Assembly (NCBI RefSeq): GCF_019468565.1
Contig: NZ_CP080521.1
Coordinates: forward strand, 806,001 to 870,000
Direction of reading: 5' to 3'
Length of the DNA stretch: 64,000 bases
Source: Pseudonocardia sp. DSM 110487
Lineage (GTDB): Bacteria > Actinomycetota > Actinomycetes > Mycobacteriales > Pseudonocardiaceae
The notes under the pieces are model-generated. The model did not search any database. It had not been told where the DNA came from and saw only the letters and a list, made by a program, of their open reading frames with translations. Below are positions 8,377-17,497 of this stretch, piece by piece. Numbering within the stretch: the stretch's first letter is position 1; the number at the start of each line of letters is the position of its first letter. A program made the position numbers and the translations under genes.

Positions 8377-8775
8377 CGTGGTTCCTTCCGGTTCGGTGGT
8401 GCCGGGCGGCACGAACAGCCGCAGCGGTGGCCACCCGTTCTGGCGGGCGTGCCGGGCAACGGCGGCGGCGAGCGCTGCCCCCGAGCGCTCGCCGCCGACG
8501 AGCAGGCGCGCCGGGTCGGCGTCGAGCTCGGCGGCGTGCTCGGCGGCCCACTCCACGACGGCGACGGCGTCGGCCGGATCGCCGGGATGTGTCACGAGCA
8601 CGGTCAACCCGGTGCGGCAGAGCGCGGCCGGGTCGATGACCGGCCGGCTGCTGTCCGGGAAGAGCACCAGCAGCGGCGTCCCGGACGGGCCGCCGGGCTG
8701 GTGCAGGTCCGACCACAGCCGACCTCTCACGCCACGGAGGGCGAGGCGGGCGGTGCCGCCGAGCTCGAGTGCCAT
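8377..8775 (-). other. In-frame upstream extension: degenerate hydrolase half
   Basis: From ATG 8775 the frame runs without a stop into the lipoprotein hydrolase at 8376. The 133 residues look like the N-terminal half of an alpha/beta hydrolase: a substrate-shell strand TPLLVLFPDSSRP, then DPARLLVGGERSGAALAAA. The latter aligns with GDSTGGAL of the neighbouring LysR-esterase, with the nucleophile Ser replaced by Arg. The C-terminal half is missing. It may be a decayed gene whose stop was lost, or a translated N-terminal domain of a 427-residue fusion. The internal signal peptide and ribosome site favour two separate units. Confidence 0.5.
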
Positions 8776-8884
8776 GCGGAAGACGCTCGCACCCGGAACG
8801 GTGCCGAGGGAAAGGCCGAGTGCGCATGACCGTCGTGCCCGGAACGCATCACCACCGGGCGCATCCGCGGGCGAGAATCGCCCT

Positions 8885-10093
8885 ATGAACGAGCCGTCCC
8901 GGGGGCGCCTGCTCGCGCTCCCTCCGGCACCCGACGCCGTCGAGCTGCGCCACCTGCGGGCGTTCGTCGCGGTCGCGGAGGAGCTGAACTTCGGGCGGGC
9001 CGCGGCCCGCCTCTACCTGTCGCAGCCCGCGCTCAGCCGTCAGATTCGCGCTCTCGAGCGGCTGCTGGGTGCCGAACTGCTGCGGCGGTCGACCCACCGG
9101 GTGGAGCTCACGCTCGCCGGGGAGGCCCTCCGGCCTCGCGCCGAGGACCTGCTCGAGCGGCTCGACGACGCGGTGGCCGCCACGCGCGCCGTCGGCGGTG
9201 AGCTGATCGGCCGGGCCGCCCGGCACTGGGACGAGCTGCGGGAGGCGCTCGGCGTCGAGGCGGGTGTCCAGGAGCTGCGGGACGCCGTCGAGGCGATGCA
9301 CGCGCAGTTCGCCGTGCCCGCGGAGGTCCTCGTCCGGCCCGCGAACGCGGGCGGTGTGCCGTCGCTGCTGCTCAGCGGCTCACCGGAGCAGGAGACGACC
9401 GTGCTCTACCTGCACGGCGGCGGCTACATCCTCGGTTCCGCGTTCGGTTACCGCCCGCTCGTCGGGGCGTTCGCGCTCGCCGCGGGCACCGGCGTGGTGC
9501 TGCCGGACTACCGGCTCGCGCCGGAGCACCCCTTCCCCGCTGCGGTGCAGGACGCCCTGCGCGCCTACGCGTGGATCGTCGAGCGGGCCTCGTCCGCGGA
9601 CCGAATCGTGCTGGCGGGTGACTCCACGGGCGGCGCGCTGGTGATGTCGCTGTTGCTCAGCCTCGCCGCGGACGGCCTGCCGATGCCGGGCGGGGCCGTG
9701 CTGCTCTGCCCCGGCCTCGACCTCACCGGCGCGTACCTCGACCCCGTGGCGGACGCGGAGCTCGTCGGGCACGTGCGCCGCAGCCGCGAGCTCTACCTCG
9801 ACGGTCACCCGGTGGACGACCCGCTGGTGAGCCCGCTGCTCGCCGACCTCAGCGGACTGCCGCCCCTCCTCGTGCAGGCGGCCACCGGGGACAAGGCCCG
9901 TCCCGAGGCGAGGCAGCTCGTCGAACGAGCCCGCGAGCACGGCGTGGACGCCCGCTTCGAGCTCTATCCCGCCGACACGCACCAGTTCCACGTGTTCTGG
10001 CCGTTCCTGCCCGAGGCGGCCGAGGCGTTGCAGCAGGCCGGGGCGTTCGTGCGGGAGGTGGGGGAGCGGGCAGGCGGGTCGCGCAGCGCCTGA
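8885..10093 (+). CDS. LysR DNA-binding domain fused to an HSL-type esterase
   Basis: A 402-residue protein with unusual architecture. Residues about 18-90 are a full LysR winged helix (VELRHLRAFVAVAEELNFGRAAARL and SQPALSRQIRALERLLGAELL). Instead of the periplasmic-binding-like effector domain, residues about 115-395 form an alpha/beta hydrolase of the hormone-sensitive-lipase family: HGGGYILG oxyanion motif, LPDYRLAPEHPFPA, nucleophile elbow LAGDSTGGAL, and a C-terminal DTHQFHVFWPF with the likely catalytic His. It is divergent from the hydrolase block at 7492-8775 across a 109-base gap, the normal position for a LysR regulator and its target. A ligand- or catalysis-linked esterase sensor is an inference. 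Confidence 0.88.
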   Translation: MNEPSRGRLLALPPAPDAVELRHLRAFVAVAEELNFGRAAARLYLSQPALSRQIRALERLLGAELLRRSTHRVELTLAGEALRPRAEDLLERLDDAVAATRAVGGELIGRAARHWDELREALGVEAGVQELRDAVEAMHAQFAVPAEVLVRPANAGGVPSLLLSGSPEQETTVLYLHGGGYILGSAFGYRPLVGAFALAAGTGVVLPDYRLAPEHPFPAAVQDALRAYAWIVERASSADRIVLAGDSTGGALVMSLLLSLAADGLPMPGGAVLLCPGLDLTGAYLDPVADAELVGHVRRSRELYLDGHPVDDPLVSPLLADLSGLPPLLVQAATGDKARPEARQLVERAREHGVDARFELYPADTHQFHVFWPFLPEAAEALQQAGAFVREVGERAGGSRSA

Positions 10094-10152
10094 GCGGGTT
10101 GCATGCCGCACAGAACCGGGAGCGAGACGTGGACGCGACGTAGCGTGCAGAT

Positions 10153-11100
10153 GTGGTCGAGGACGAGGCGCAGGTCGTCGCGCGGGTCGTACGAGGCGGG
10201 GTGGCGGAGTCGGTGCACCGGGGTCACCTGGTCGTGCTCGCGCCGGACGGGTCGGTGCGGGTGCGCCGCGGCGACCCGGACGGCACGTTCTTCGCGCGCT
10301 CGTCGCTGAAGCTCGTGCAGGCGGTCGCGATGTTGCGGAGCGGGCTCGACCTGGACGGCGAGCTGCTCGCGCTCGCCTGCGCCAGCCACTCCGGCGAGCC
10401 GGACCACCTCTCCGGTGTGCGTCGCATCCTGGATGGTGCCGGCCTCGACGAGGCAGACCTGCAGAACACCCCGGCCCTTCCGCTCGACGCCGACGCCGCG
10501 ACTGCGTGGGTGATCGCGGGGAACAAGCCGACCCGGCTCACCCAGAACTGCTCCGGCAAGCACGCCGCGATGCTCGCCACCTGCGTGGCGGCCGGATGGG
10601 ATCGAGCGGCGTACCTCGACCCGGCCCACCCGCTGCAGCGCGCGATACGGGCGACGGTCGCCGAGCTGACCGGCGACGGCGACCCGGCGCACGTCACGAT
10701 CGACGGCTGTGGCGCACCGCTCTTCTCCTGCACACCCGCGGGCCTTGCCCGCGCGTTCGCGCGGATCGCCACCGCCCCCGCAGGCACACCCGAGCACCGC
10801 GTCGCCGCGGCCGTGCGCGCATTCCCGTGGTGGCTCGGCGGCACCGGCCGGTTCCCCACGACGCTGATCGTGGCCGCGCCCGGCCTCGTCGCGAAGGACG
10901 GCGCGGAGGCCGTGTTCGCCGCGGCGCTCCCTGACGGCGGCGCGCTCGCCGTGAAGATCGCGGACGGCTCCCCGCGCCCCCTGCCACCGGTGGTCACGGC
11001 GCTCCTGGGGACGCTCGGGGTCACCGGGCTGGGCGACATCGGCGAGGTCCCGGTGCTGGGCCACGGCGAACCGGTCGGCGAGGTCGAAGCTGTCCTCTGA
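10153..11100 (+). CDS. L-asparaginase II family (AnsA-like) amidohydrolase
   Basis: A 315-residue protein starting at GTG. It carries the conserved blocks of the Rhizobium-type asparaginase family: FFARSSLKLVQAVAML near residue 45, CASHSGEPDH near residue 77, NCSGKHAAMLATC near residue 132 and TIDGCGAPLFSC near residue 180, including the paired Ser/Lys and Cys positions found in this thermolabile family, which is unrelated to the bacterial type I/II enzymes. It should hydrolyse L-asparagine to aspartate and ammonia in the cytoplasm. It follows the LysR-esterase by 59 bases without obvious coupling. Confidence 0.85.
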   Translation: MVEDEAQVVARVVRGGVAESVHRGHLVVLAPDGSVRVRRGDPDGTFFARSSLKLVQAVAMLRSGLDLDGELLALACASHSGEPDHLSGVRRILDGAGLDEADLQNTPALPLDADAATAWVIAGNKPTRLTQNCSGKHAAMLATCVAAGWDRAAYLDPAHPLQRAIRATVAELTGDGDPAHVTIDGCGAPLFSCTPAGLARAFARIATAPAGTPEHRVAAAVRAFPWWLGGTGRFPTTLIVAAPGLVAKDGAEAVFAAALPDGGALAVKIADGSPRPLPPVVTALLGTLGVTGLGDIGEVPVLGHGEPVGEVEAVL

Positions 11101-11132
11101 CCCGGGCACTCGGGTTTCGTGAGCGCGGAGTG

Positions 11133-11981
11133 TCAGGCGGGTGCCATGGCGGCCAGCCGGTGCCGGGCGGCGGCGATCCGCTCCTCGGTCCAGGTGATGT
11201 CGGGGTCGGGCTCGAGGAACGTGAGGGCGACACCGGCCAGCGCGACGGAGCGCAGAGACCAGTGCGCCGTCTCCCCGGTGCCGAACGGGTCGGCGTGGAT
11301 GTGCGCCCCGGCGATGTCGGGGCTCGTCGGTGACATCAGCACCAGTCCCCGGAAGTGCGCGCTGACCAGGCTCGCGAGGGCGTCGTAGCCGGTGCCGAGC
11401 GCGGGGCGCATCCGGAAGCCGAACAGCTCGGCCCACTCCTGCCATGCCGCGGCGATCCGGGTGGCGAAGCCCCGCTCGGACGCTGTCAGCGCCGCCTGCA
11501 CATCCGCGCGGAGGGCCCCGTCGGGCAGGCCGAGGAACGTGGCGTGGAGGGCGAGGTAGGTCCGCCATTCCGCCGACCGGTGCACACGCGCGAAGTCCGG
11601 CTCACGCCGGATCAGCTCCAGCAGCACCGCGCGACGGCCCTCCGGCGTCTCGAGCCGATCGAGCCGCTCGGCCGCGATCTCGGCGAGGGCGGCATGCCCG
11701 GTCTCCCTGCCCGCGACGGACGCCGGTGCCGCGGCCGTGGCGAGCTCACGGAGCAGGTCGCTGAAGAACATGTCCTTGTAGGGCCAGCGGCGGTACACCG
11801 CACTGCGGGCGACTCCGGCTTCCCGGATCACCTCCTCGAGGCTGATGTGTTCGAGGCTCACGGTCAGGCCGGCCTCGTTGACCATGCCCACCGCGGTGTC
11901 GAGCATGCGGCGTTCGGTCTCCCGGTCGGACAGCCGGCGCCGCCTGCGGGGGAGACCGGTGGGTTCGGGGCCGGTCTGCAC
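11133..11981 (-). CDS. TetR/AcrR-family regulator
   Basis: A 282-residue TetR protein, longer than the usual 200. The N-terminal HTH covers about residues 18-70 (RRMLDTAVGMVNEAGL, then ISLEEVIREAGVARSAVYRRWPYKDMFF). The rest is a helical ligand-binding region with an extended C-terminus ending in TWTEERIAAARHRLAAMAPA. GTG at 11981 is preferred because GGAGG lies five bases upstream; GTG 11987 overlaps that site. It is divergent from the membrane-anchored hydrolase at 12057, with a palindromic operator between them, so it probably represses itself and that hydrolase. Confidence 0.87.
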   Translation of the reverse strand: MQTGPEPTGLPRRRRRLSDRETERRMLDTAVGMVNEAGLTVSLEHISLEEVIREAGVARSAVYRRWPYKDMFFSDLLRELATAAAPASVAGRETGHAALAEIAAERLDRLETPEGRRAVLLELIRREPDFARVHRSAEWRTYLALHATFLGLPDGALRADVQAALTASERGFATRIAAAWQEWAELFGFRMRPALGTGYDALASLVSAHFRGLVLMSPTSPDIAGAHIHADPFGTGETAHWSLRSVALAGVALTFLEPDPDITWTEERIAAARHRLAAMAPA

Positions 11982-11997
11982 TGTCACCTCCGTGCGC

Positions 11998-12027
11998 GTT
12001 TGAGATACGATGTCTCAAGTCTCAAAC
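11998..12027. promoter_or_regulatory. TetR operator with three TCTCAA-type half sites
   Basis: TTGAGA (12000-12005) and TCTCAA (12013-12018) form a perfect dyad with a 7-base spacer. A further TCTCAAAC at 12020-12027 pairs with GTTTGAGA at 11998-12005 to make a second, wider dyad. It lies between the divergent TetR and hydrolase genes. The alternative pairings could let the repressor bind in two registers. Confidence 0.65.
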
Positions 12028-12056
12028 TGTAGGCCACCGCGAAGGACCTGTCCCGG

Positions 12057-13445
12057 ATGCGCCCGCTCGAAGCCTCCCTGCTCGCCGCCACGGTGTTGGT
12101 GTTCCTCCTCCATGTCGTTCGGTTGCCCGGCCGGGCGCGTCACCTCCGTTCGCTCGCACTTATCCCGCTCCCGCTGCTGGCGGCGCAGGTGCTGGTCGAA
12201 GGGGCGCGCTGGCAGATGATCCCGGCGTACGCGCTGAGCGGGCTGCTCGCAGCGGCCTGGCCTGCGCGGACGGCCGGATGGGGGCGGGGCAGCACCCGGA
12301 TCTGGGCGGGGTTGGGGGGCATGGGACTGGTCGTGGCCATTGCGGTACCGCTGGCCGTCCCCGTGTTCGGCTTCCCCCGCCCGACCGGCCCCTACGCGAT
12401 CGGTACGCAGACCTACCACTGGGTGGACGCCGCCCGCCCGGACATCTTCACCGCCGATCCCGACGACCGGCGGGAGGTCGTCGTGCAGGTCTGGTACCCC
12501 GCTGTCGACGAGCCCTCTGCGCCGCGAGCGCCCTACGTCGCGGACGGCCGCGCGCTCGCGCCGCTCGCCCGCCTGATGGAACTGCCGGATTCCACCTTCG
12601 GCTACTTCGACCAGGTGCGGACGAACGCCGTCCCAGGTGCGCCGGCCGCCCGCGAGGCGGTCCGCCATCCCGTGCTGCTCTTCTCGCACGGTCGTGGTGG
12701 CTACCGCCAGCACAACACGGCGCAGGTCGAGGAGCTCGTGTCCCACGGCTACGTGGTCGCGGCCATCGACCACCCGCACGCCGCGGCCGGCGTGGTCTTC
12801 CCGGACGGGCGGCGGGTCGACCTGGATCCCCGGATGCTCGACCGCGCCTTCATCGACAGCGTCATCCCGTTCCTGGCACAGGACGCGATCTTCACGCTGG
12901 ATCGGCTCGCCGACCTCGACCGTTCCGACGACGTACTGGCCGGACGGCTGGATCTGGACCACGTGGGCATGTTCGGGGTGTCGCTCGGTGGGGCCGTCGC
13001 CGGTGAGACGTGCAAGATCGAGCCCCGCCTGGGGGCCTGCCTGCCCATCGACGTGTTCCTGCCCGCCGACGTGGTCTCCGACGGCCTGCGCCAGCCGGTC
13101 ATGTGGATCAGCCGCGACGCCGACACGATGCGCCGCGAAGGCTGGTCCGAGTCGGACGTCGAGGAGACGCACCGCACCATGCGCGCGGTCTTCGACCGGC
13201 TGCCCGGAGCCGGGTACATCGTGCTGGTCCCCGGGATGTACCACGTCGACTTCTCCGACTTCCCGCTCTTCTCGCCGCTCGCCGAGCCGCTGGGCCTCCG
13301 CGGTCCCCTCGACGCGCGCCGGGCGCGCGTCATCCCCGACACCTACGCGCTCGCCTTCTTCGACAAGCACCTGAAGGGGCGGCCCGCCCCGCTGCTCGAC
13401 GACCCGTCACGGCGGTTCCCCGAGGTGCTCTTCGAGAGCCGGTAG
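12057..13445 (+). CDS. Membrane-anchored PAF-acetylhydrolase-like esterase
   Basis: A 462-residue protein. The first about 105 residues contain three to four hydrophobic helices (SLLAATVLVFLLHVV, LALIPLPLLAAQVLV, MGLVVAIAVPLAVPVF). The remainder is an alpha/beta hydrolase of the plasma PAF-acetylhydrolase type: VVVQVWYPA, PVLLFSHGRGGYRQHN, nucleophile elbow HVGMFGVSLGGAVAG, and a C-terminal PGMYHVDFSDFPL with the catalytic His. It should act at the membrane on short-chain esters or oxidised lipids. The operator upstream and the divergent TetR gene indicate ligand-induced expression. The stop lies 6 bases from the end of the convergent oxidase gene. Confidence 0.85.
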   Translation: MRPLEASLLAATVLVFLLHVVRLPGRARHLRSLALIPLPLLAAQVLVEGARWQMIPAYALSGLLAAAWPARTAGWGRGSTRIWAGLGGMGLVVAIAVPLAVPVFGFPRPTGPYAIGTQTYHWVDAARPDIFTADPDDRREVVVQVWYPAVDEPSAPRAPYVADGRALAPLARLMELPDSTFGYFDQVRTNAVPGAPAAREAVRHPVLLFSHGRGGYRQHNTAQVEELVSHGYVVAAIDHPHAAAGVVFPDGRRVDLDPRMLDRAFIDSVIPFLAQDAIFTLDRLADLDRSDDVLAGRLDLDHVGMFGVSLGGAVAGETCKIEPRLGACLPIDVFLPADVVSDGLRQPVMWISRDADTMRREGWSESDVEETHRTMRAVFDRLPGAGYIVLVPGMYHVDFSDFPLFSPLAEPLGLRGPLDARRARVIPDTYALAFFDKHLKGRPAPLLDDPSRRFPEVLFESR

Positions 13446-13451
13446 GACGGG

Positions 13452-16328
13452 TCAGGCCAGTGCGGCGCGGATCAGCTCCACGGGGTGGTGGGCGCGGCGG
13501 GTGGTGCCGTGGGCGATCTGCTGGCGGCAGGACACGCCCGTTGCGGCGATGACGGTGCCCTCCGGTTCGGCGCGGACGGCGGGGAACAGCCGGTCCTCGC
13601 CCACCTTCATCGACACCTCGTAGTGCTCGGCCTCGAACCCGAACGAGCCGGCCATCCCGCAGCACCCCGCGTCGACCTCGACGACCTCCGCGCCCGGGAT
13701 CCGGGAGAGCAGCGCCACCGTGGCGGCCGTGCCGACCTCGGACTTCTGGTGGCAGTGGCCGTGGTAGAGGATCCGGTGGCCCGCGGGCCACGCGTCATCG
13801 CGCAGCCGCAGGGCGCCGTCGTCGATCGCCTCGACCAGCAGTTCGTCGACGAGCCGGGCGCGGCCGGCCACGTCGGCGACGCGGGGGTCGTCGGCGCCGA
13901 GCAGGGCGCGGTGCTCGTCGCCGAGGGTCAGCACGCAGGACGGCTCGACGCCAGCGATCGGCCCCTCGGTTCCGGCGAGCGCGTCGACGAGCCCGTTCGC
14001 CTGCCGCTTGGCCTGGTCGAGCATGCCCTTGGAGAACGCCGCCCGCCCGCAGCATCCGCTGGACTCCAGCCGCACGTCCCATCCAGCGAGCTCCAGCAGC
14101 TCGATGGCGGCGATCCCGATGGCGGGCTCGGTGAAGGAGGTGAAGGAGTCGCCGAGGAAGGTGAGCGACCGCCGGCTCCGAGGTTCAGGAACTTCCCGGG
14201 AGTGGAACCAGGTCAGGAGCGTCTCGCTGGCGAAGCTCGGGAGTGGGCGTTCCGGAGCGATACCGATAGCTCGGGCGAAAAGCTTCCGGAACGCGGGCAC
14301 GCGGTTGGGCAGGTTCGCCAGCGGGGCGCTCGCCGCGCCAAGGCGGTTGAGGCCGCGGATGCCGGCGAAGACCCGCGAGCGCAGCGGGATGCCCTTCGTC
14401 TCGTGCTTGTGGTGCAGGGCCTCGGCCTTGAGGGTGGCCATGTCCACCGAGAGCGGGCACTCGCTCTTGCAGGCCTTGCACATGAGGCACAGGTCGAGCA
14501 CCTCGTGCAGCCGCTCGTCGCCGAGCGCGGTGCGCGGGTCGGGGTCGGACAGGGCCTTGACGAGGGCGTTGGCCCGGCCGCGGGTGGCGTCCTCCTCGCG
14601 GTGGGTGGCCATGTACGACGGGCACATCACGCCGACGTCGTCCTTGCGGCAGAGCCCGATGTTCTGGCAGCGGTCGGCGGCGCCGCGCATCCCGTGCTCG
14701 CCGCCCGCGACGACCGTGAGGTCCAGCATCGTGGTGAGCGGCCCGGCAGGCGGGAGCGCCGGTTCGCGCAGGTTGTCGGTCATCGACGGGGCGTCGACGA
14801 TCTTGCCGGGGTTCATCAGGCCGTCCGGGTCGAAGATCCCCTTGACCCGGCGCATCGCCTCGTAGAGCTCGTCGCCGAACAGGTGCCGGTTGAACTCGCT
14901 GCGGGCGAGTCCGTCGCCGTGCTCGGAGGAGTTGGCGCCGCCGAACTCGGCGACCAGGTCGCGCACCTCCTCGGCCACCGCCCGCATCTTCGCGACCTCG
15001 TCCGGGCGGGAGAGGTCCACGAACGGCCGCACGTGCAGGCAGCCCACCGAGGCGTGCCCGTAGAAGCCCGCCCGCATGCCGTGGCGGTCGAGCACCTTCG
15101 CGAAGCGCTCGGTGTACTCGGCGAGCCGGCTCGGGTCGACGGCCGTGTCCTCGACGAACGCGGCGGGCCGGTTGGATCCGCTGCTCGCGGCCATCAGCAG
15201 GCCGAGGCCCGCCTTGCGGACCTTGAGCAGCGCACCCTGCTGAGCGGGTGTCTCGGCACGCAGCGTGTGGTAGCCGTGTCCGTGCTTCTCCCACAGCGCG
15301 GTGAGCCGGTCCAGCTGTCCGGAGAGCTCGTCGGGGTCGTCCCCGCTGAACGAGACGAAGAGCAGCGCGTCCGGGTCGTCGTGCAGGATCGAGCCGAGCG
15401 CGGCGTACTCGAGCTTCGACCGGGACAGGTCGAGGATCGTGCGGTCCATCAGCTCGACGGCCGCGGGCTCGCAGGACAACGCGTCCTCGGTGGCGTCGAT
15501 CGCGGCCTGGGTGGAGCGGAAGTGCCCCACGGCGATCACGGTCTTCTTCGGCTTGGGCACGAGCCCCACCAGCGCCTCGGTGGCCACGACGAGCGTGCCC
15601 TCGGACCCGACGACGAACCGCGCGAGGTCGAACGAGTCGGTGAGGCGGTCGAGCCGGTAGCCCCCTGCGCGGCGCCAGAACTTCGGGAAGCCGGTGGCGA
15701 TCGCGTCCCGGTGCGCGTCGACCAGCGCGGGCAGCTCGCGGTAGAGCCGGGCCTCGAGCGTGTCGCCCGATGCGCGCCGGGCGCGTTCCGCCTCGTCGAC
15801 CGGCCCGAACCGGGCGGTGGACGCGTCCGACAACACGACGTCGAGCGACCGGACGTGGTCGATCGTCATCCCGTACCGGACGGAGCCGCTGCCCGCCGAG
15901 TTGTTGCCGATCATCCCGCCGAGCGTGGCGCGGTTGGACGTCGAGGTGTCGGGCCCGAACAGCAGCCCGTGCGCCGCGGCGGCGCGGTTGAGCTGGTCCT
16001 GCACGACCCCCGGCTGCACGCGCGCGGTGCGCGTCTCCGGGTCGAGCTCGACGATCCTGCTCATGTGCCGCGAGAAGTCCAGGACGAGGGCTTCGCCGAC
16101 GGTCTGCCCGGCGAGGCTGGTGCCCCCGCCGCGCGGCAGCACGGGCACCCCGTGCTCGCCCGCGATGCGCACCGCGGTGACGACGTCGCCCGCGTGCCGG
16201 GGCGCCACCACCCCGACGGGCGTGATCGCGTACATGCTGGCATCGCGGGAGAAGAGGTGGCGGGTGTAGTCGTCGAAGAGGACCTCGCCGTCGAGCTCCC
16301 GGTCGAGTGCCTGCTGGAGCTCCGTCAT
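13452..16328 (-). CDS. FAD-binding / 4Fe-4S oxidase (GlcD-GlcF-type fusion)
   Basis: A 958-residue protein joining a glycolate/lactate oxidase flavoprotein to its iron-sulfur partner. Residues about 40-230 are the FAD-binding PCMH domain (VLPRGGGTSLAGQTVGEALVLDFSR, TLGGMIGNNSAGSGSVRYG). Residues about 250-530 are the FAD-oxidase C-terminal domain. Near residue 610 there is one cluster motif (CQNIGLCRKDDVGVMCPSY), and near residue 665 CLMCKACKSECP. The last 300 residues hold two CCG-type domains (ESSGCCGRAAFSKG, DAGCCGMAGSFG). It should oxidise a 2-hydroxyacid and pass electrons to the respiratory chain. Its ATG overlaps the aminotransferase stop (ATGA), so glyoxylate made here may be transaminated by that partner. 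Confidence 0.9.
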   Translation of the reverse strand: MTELQQALDRELDGEVLFDDYTRHLFSRDASMYAITPVGVVAPRHAGDVVTAVRIAGEHGVPVLPRGGGTSLAGQTVGEALVLDFSRHMSRIVELDPETRTARVQPGVVQDQLNRAAAAHGLLFGPDTSTSNRATLGGMIGNNSAGSGSVRYGMTIDHVRSLDVVLSDASTARFGPVDEAERARRASGDTLEARLYRELPALVDAHRDAIATGFPKFWRRAGGYRLDRLTDSFDLARFVVGSEGTLVVATEALVGLVPKPKKTVIAVGHFRSTQAAIDATEDALSCEPAAVELMDRTILDLSRSKLEYAALGSILHDDPDALLFVSFSGDDPDELSGQLDRLTALWEKHGHGYHTLRAETPAQQGALLKVRKAGLGLLMAASSGSNRPAAFVEDTAVDPSRLAEYTERFAKVLDRHGMRAGFYGHASVGCLHVRPFVDLSRPDEVAKMRAVAEEVRDLVAEFGGANSSEHGDGLARSEFNRHLFGDELYEAMRRVKGIFDPDGLMNPGKIVDAPSMTDNLREPALPPAGPLTTMLDLTVVAGGEHGMRGAADRCQNIGLCRKDDVGVMCPSYMATHREEDATRGRANALVKALSDPDPRTALGDERLHEVLDLCLMCKACKSECPLSVDMATLKAEALHHKHETKGIPLRSRVFAGIRGLNRLGAASAPLANLPNRVPAFRKLFARAIGIAPERPLPSFASETLLTWFHSREVPEPRSRRSLTFLGDSFTSFTEPAIGIAAIELLELAGWDVRLESSGCCGRAAFSKGMLDQAKRQANGLVDALAGTEGPIAGVEPSCVLTLGDEHRALLGADDPRVADVAGRARLVDELLVEAIDDGALRLRDDAWPAGHRILYHGHCHQKSEVGTAATVALLSRIPGAEVVEVDAGCCGMAGSFGFEAEHYEVSMKVGEDRLFPAVRAEPEGTVIAATGVSCRQQIAHGTTRRAHHPVELIRAALA

Positions 16329-17497
16329 TCCGCCGCCTCCCGCAGGCGCTCGAGCGCCGCTTCCACACCCCCCGGCTTGATCGGGACCCCGGCGAGCTGC
16401 AGACCCATCTGTACCCCGCCGAGCGTGCCGACGAGCGTGAGGTCGTTGAAATGGCCGAGGTGGCCGATCCGGAAGACCTTGCCCGCGAGCTTGCCGAGGC
16501 CCGAGCCGAGGGACATGTCGAACCTCTCCAGGATCACCCGCCGCACCTCGTCGGCGTCCTGCCCGTCGGGCAGCAGCACGGCGGTGAGCGAGCCGGAGTG
16601 CTCGCGCTCGTCGGCGCACAGCACCTCGAGGCCCCACGCCCGCACGGCGGCCCGGGTGGCGGCGGCGTGGCGCTGGTGGCGCGCGAAGACGCTGGGAAGG
16701 CCCTCCTCGGCGAGCATCGCGCACGCCTCGCGCAGGCCGTAGAGCAGGTTGGTGCCCGGTGTGTACGGGAAGAATCCGCGCGCGTTGGCCTCGATCATGG
16801 GGCCCCAGTCCCAGTAGGAGCGCGGCAGCCCCGCGGTCCGGTTCGCCGCCAGTGCCTTCTCGCTGATCGCGTTGAACCCGAGGCCCGGCGGCAGCATCAG
16901 CCCCTTCTGCGACCCGGCGACGGTGACGTCCACCCCCCACTCGTCGTGGCGGTAGTCGATCGAGGCGAGTGAGGAGATCGTGTCGACGAGGAGCAGCGCG
17001 GGGTGGCCTGCGTCGTCCAGCGCGGTACGGACGTCGGGCACCCGGCTGGTGACACCGGTCGACGTCTCGTTGTGGACGACGCAGACCGCCTTGATCTCGT
17101 GGGCGGAGTCGGCCGCGAGACGTTCGCCGATGGCCTCGGGGTCGGCGCCGTGGCGCCAGTCGCCCGGGATCACCTCGACCTGCAGCCCGAGCCGGCCCGC
17201 GAGCTCGGACCAGAGCGATGAGAAGTGCCCGGTCTCGCTCATCAGCACGCGGTCACCGGGGCTGAGCGTGTTGACCAGCGCCGCTTCCCACGCTCCGGTG
17301 CCCGACGACGGGTAGATCACGACGGGACCGGTCGTGCCGAACACCGGGCCGAGTGCGGCCAGCACGGCCTTGGTGAGTTCGGCGAACTCCGGCCCGCGGT
17401 GGTCGATCGTCGGCGCGGCCATCGCCCGCAGCACCCGGTCCGGCACGTTCGTCGGCCCGGGGATCTGCAGGAAATGACGCCCTCCGGTGATGTGCAC
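16325..17497 (-). CDS. PLP-dependent aminotransferase (serine/alanine-glyoxylate type)
   Basis: A 390-residue class V aminotransferase. It begins FLQIPGPTNVPDRVLRAM, has YPSSGTGAWEAALVN for cofactor phosphate binding, DTISSLASIDYRHDEWGVD with the PLP Asp, and the Schiff-base Lys in VAGSQKGLMLPPG. This layout is that of serine- or alanine-glyoxylate aminotransferases, which convert glyoxylate to glycine. The GTG start has GGAGGG six bases upstream. It is first in a coupled operon with the FAD/Fe-S oxidase and divergent from the MatC-like permease, so the locus looks like uptake and oxidation of a hydroxyacid to glyoxylate and then glycine; that pathway is inference. Confidence 0.9.
   Translation of the reverse strand: MHITGGRHFLQIPGPTNVPDRVLRAMAAPTIDHRGPEFAELTKAVLAALGPVFGTTGPVVIYPSSGTGAWEAALVNTLSPGDRVLMSETGHFSSLWSELAGRLGLQVEVIPGDWRHGADPEAIGERLAADSAHEIKAVCVVHNETSTGVTSRVPDVRTALDDAGHPALLLVDTISSLASIDYRHDEWGVDVTVAGSQKGLMLPPGLGFNAISEKALAANRTAGLPRSYWDWGPMIEANARGFFPYTPGTNLLYGLREACAMLAEEGLPSVFARHQRHAAATRAAVRAWGLEVLCADEREHSGSLTAVLLPDGQDADEVRRVILERFDMSLGSGLGKLAGKVFRIGHLGHFNDLTLVGTLGGVQMGLQLAGVPIKPGGVEAALERLREAAE

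Noticed and set aside
13485..16742. An open frame of 1,085 codons on the plus strand
   Set aside because: It is antisense to the FAD/Fe-S oxidase and aminotransferase genes, its composition is His/Arg/Gly-rich with no domain, and such frames are expected opposite high-GC genes.
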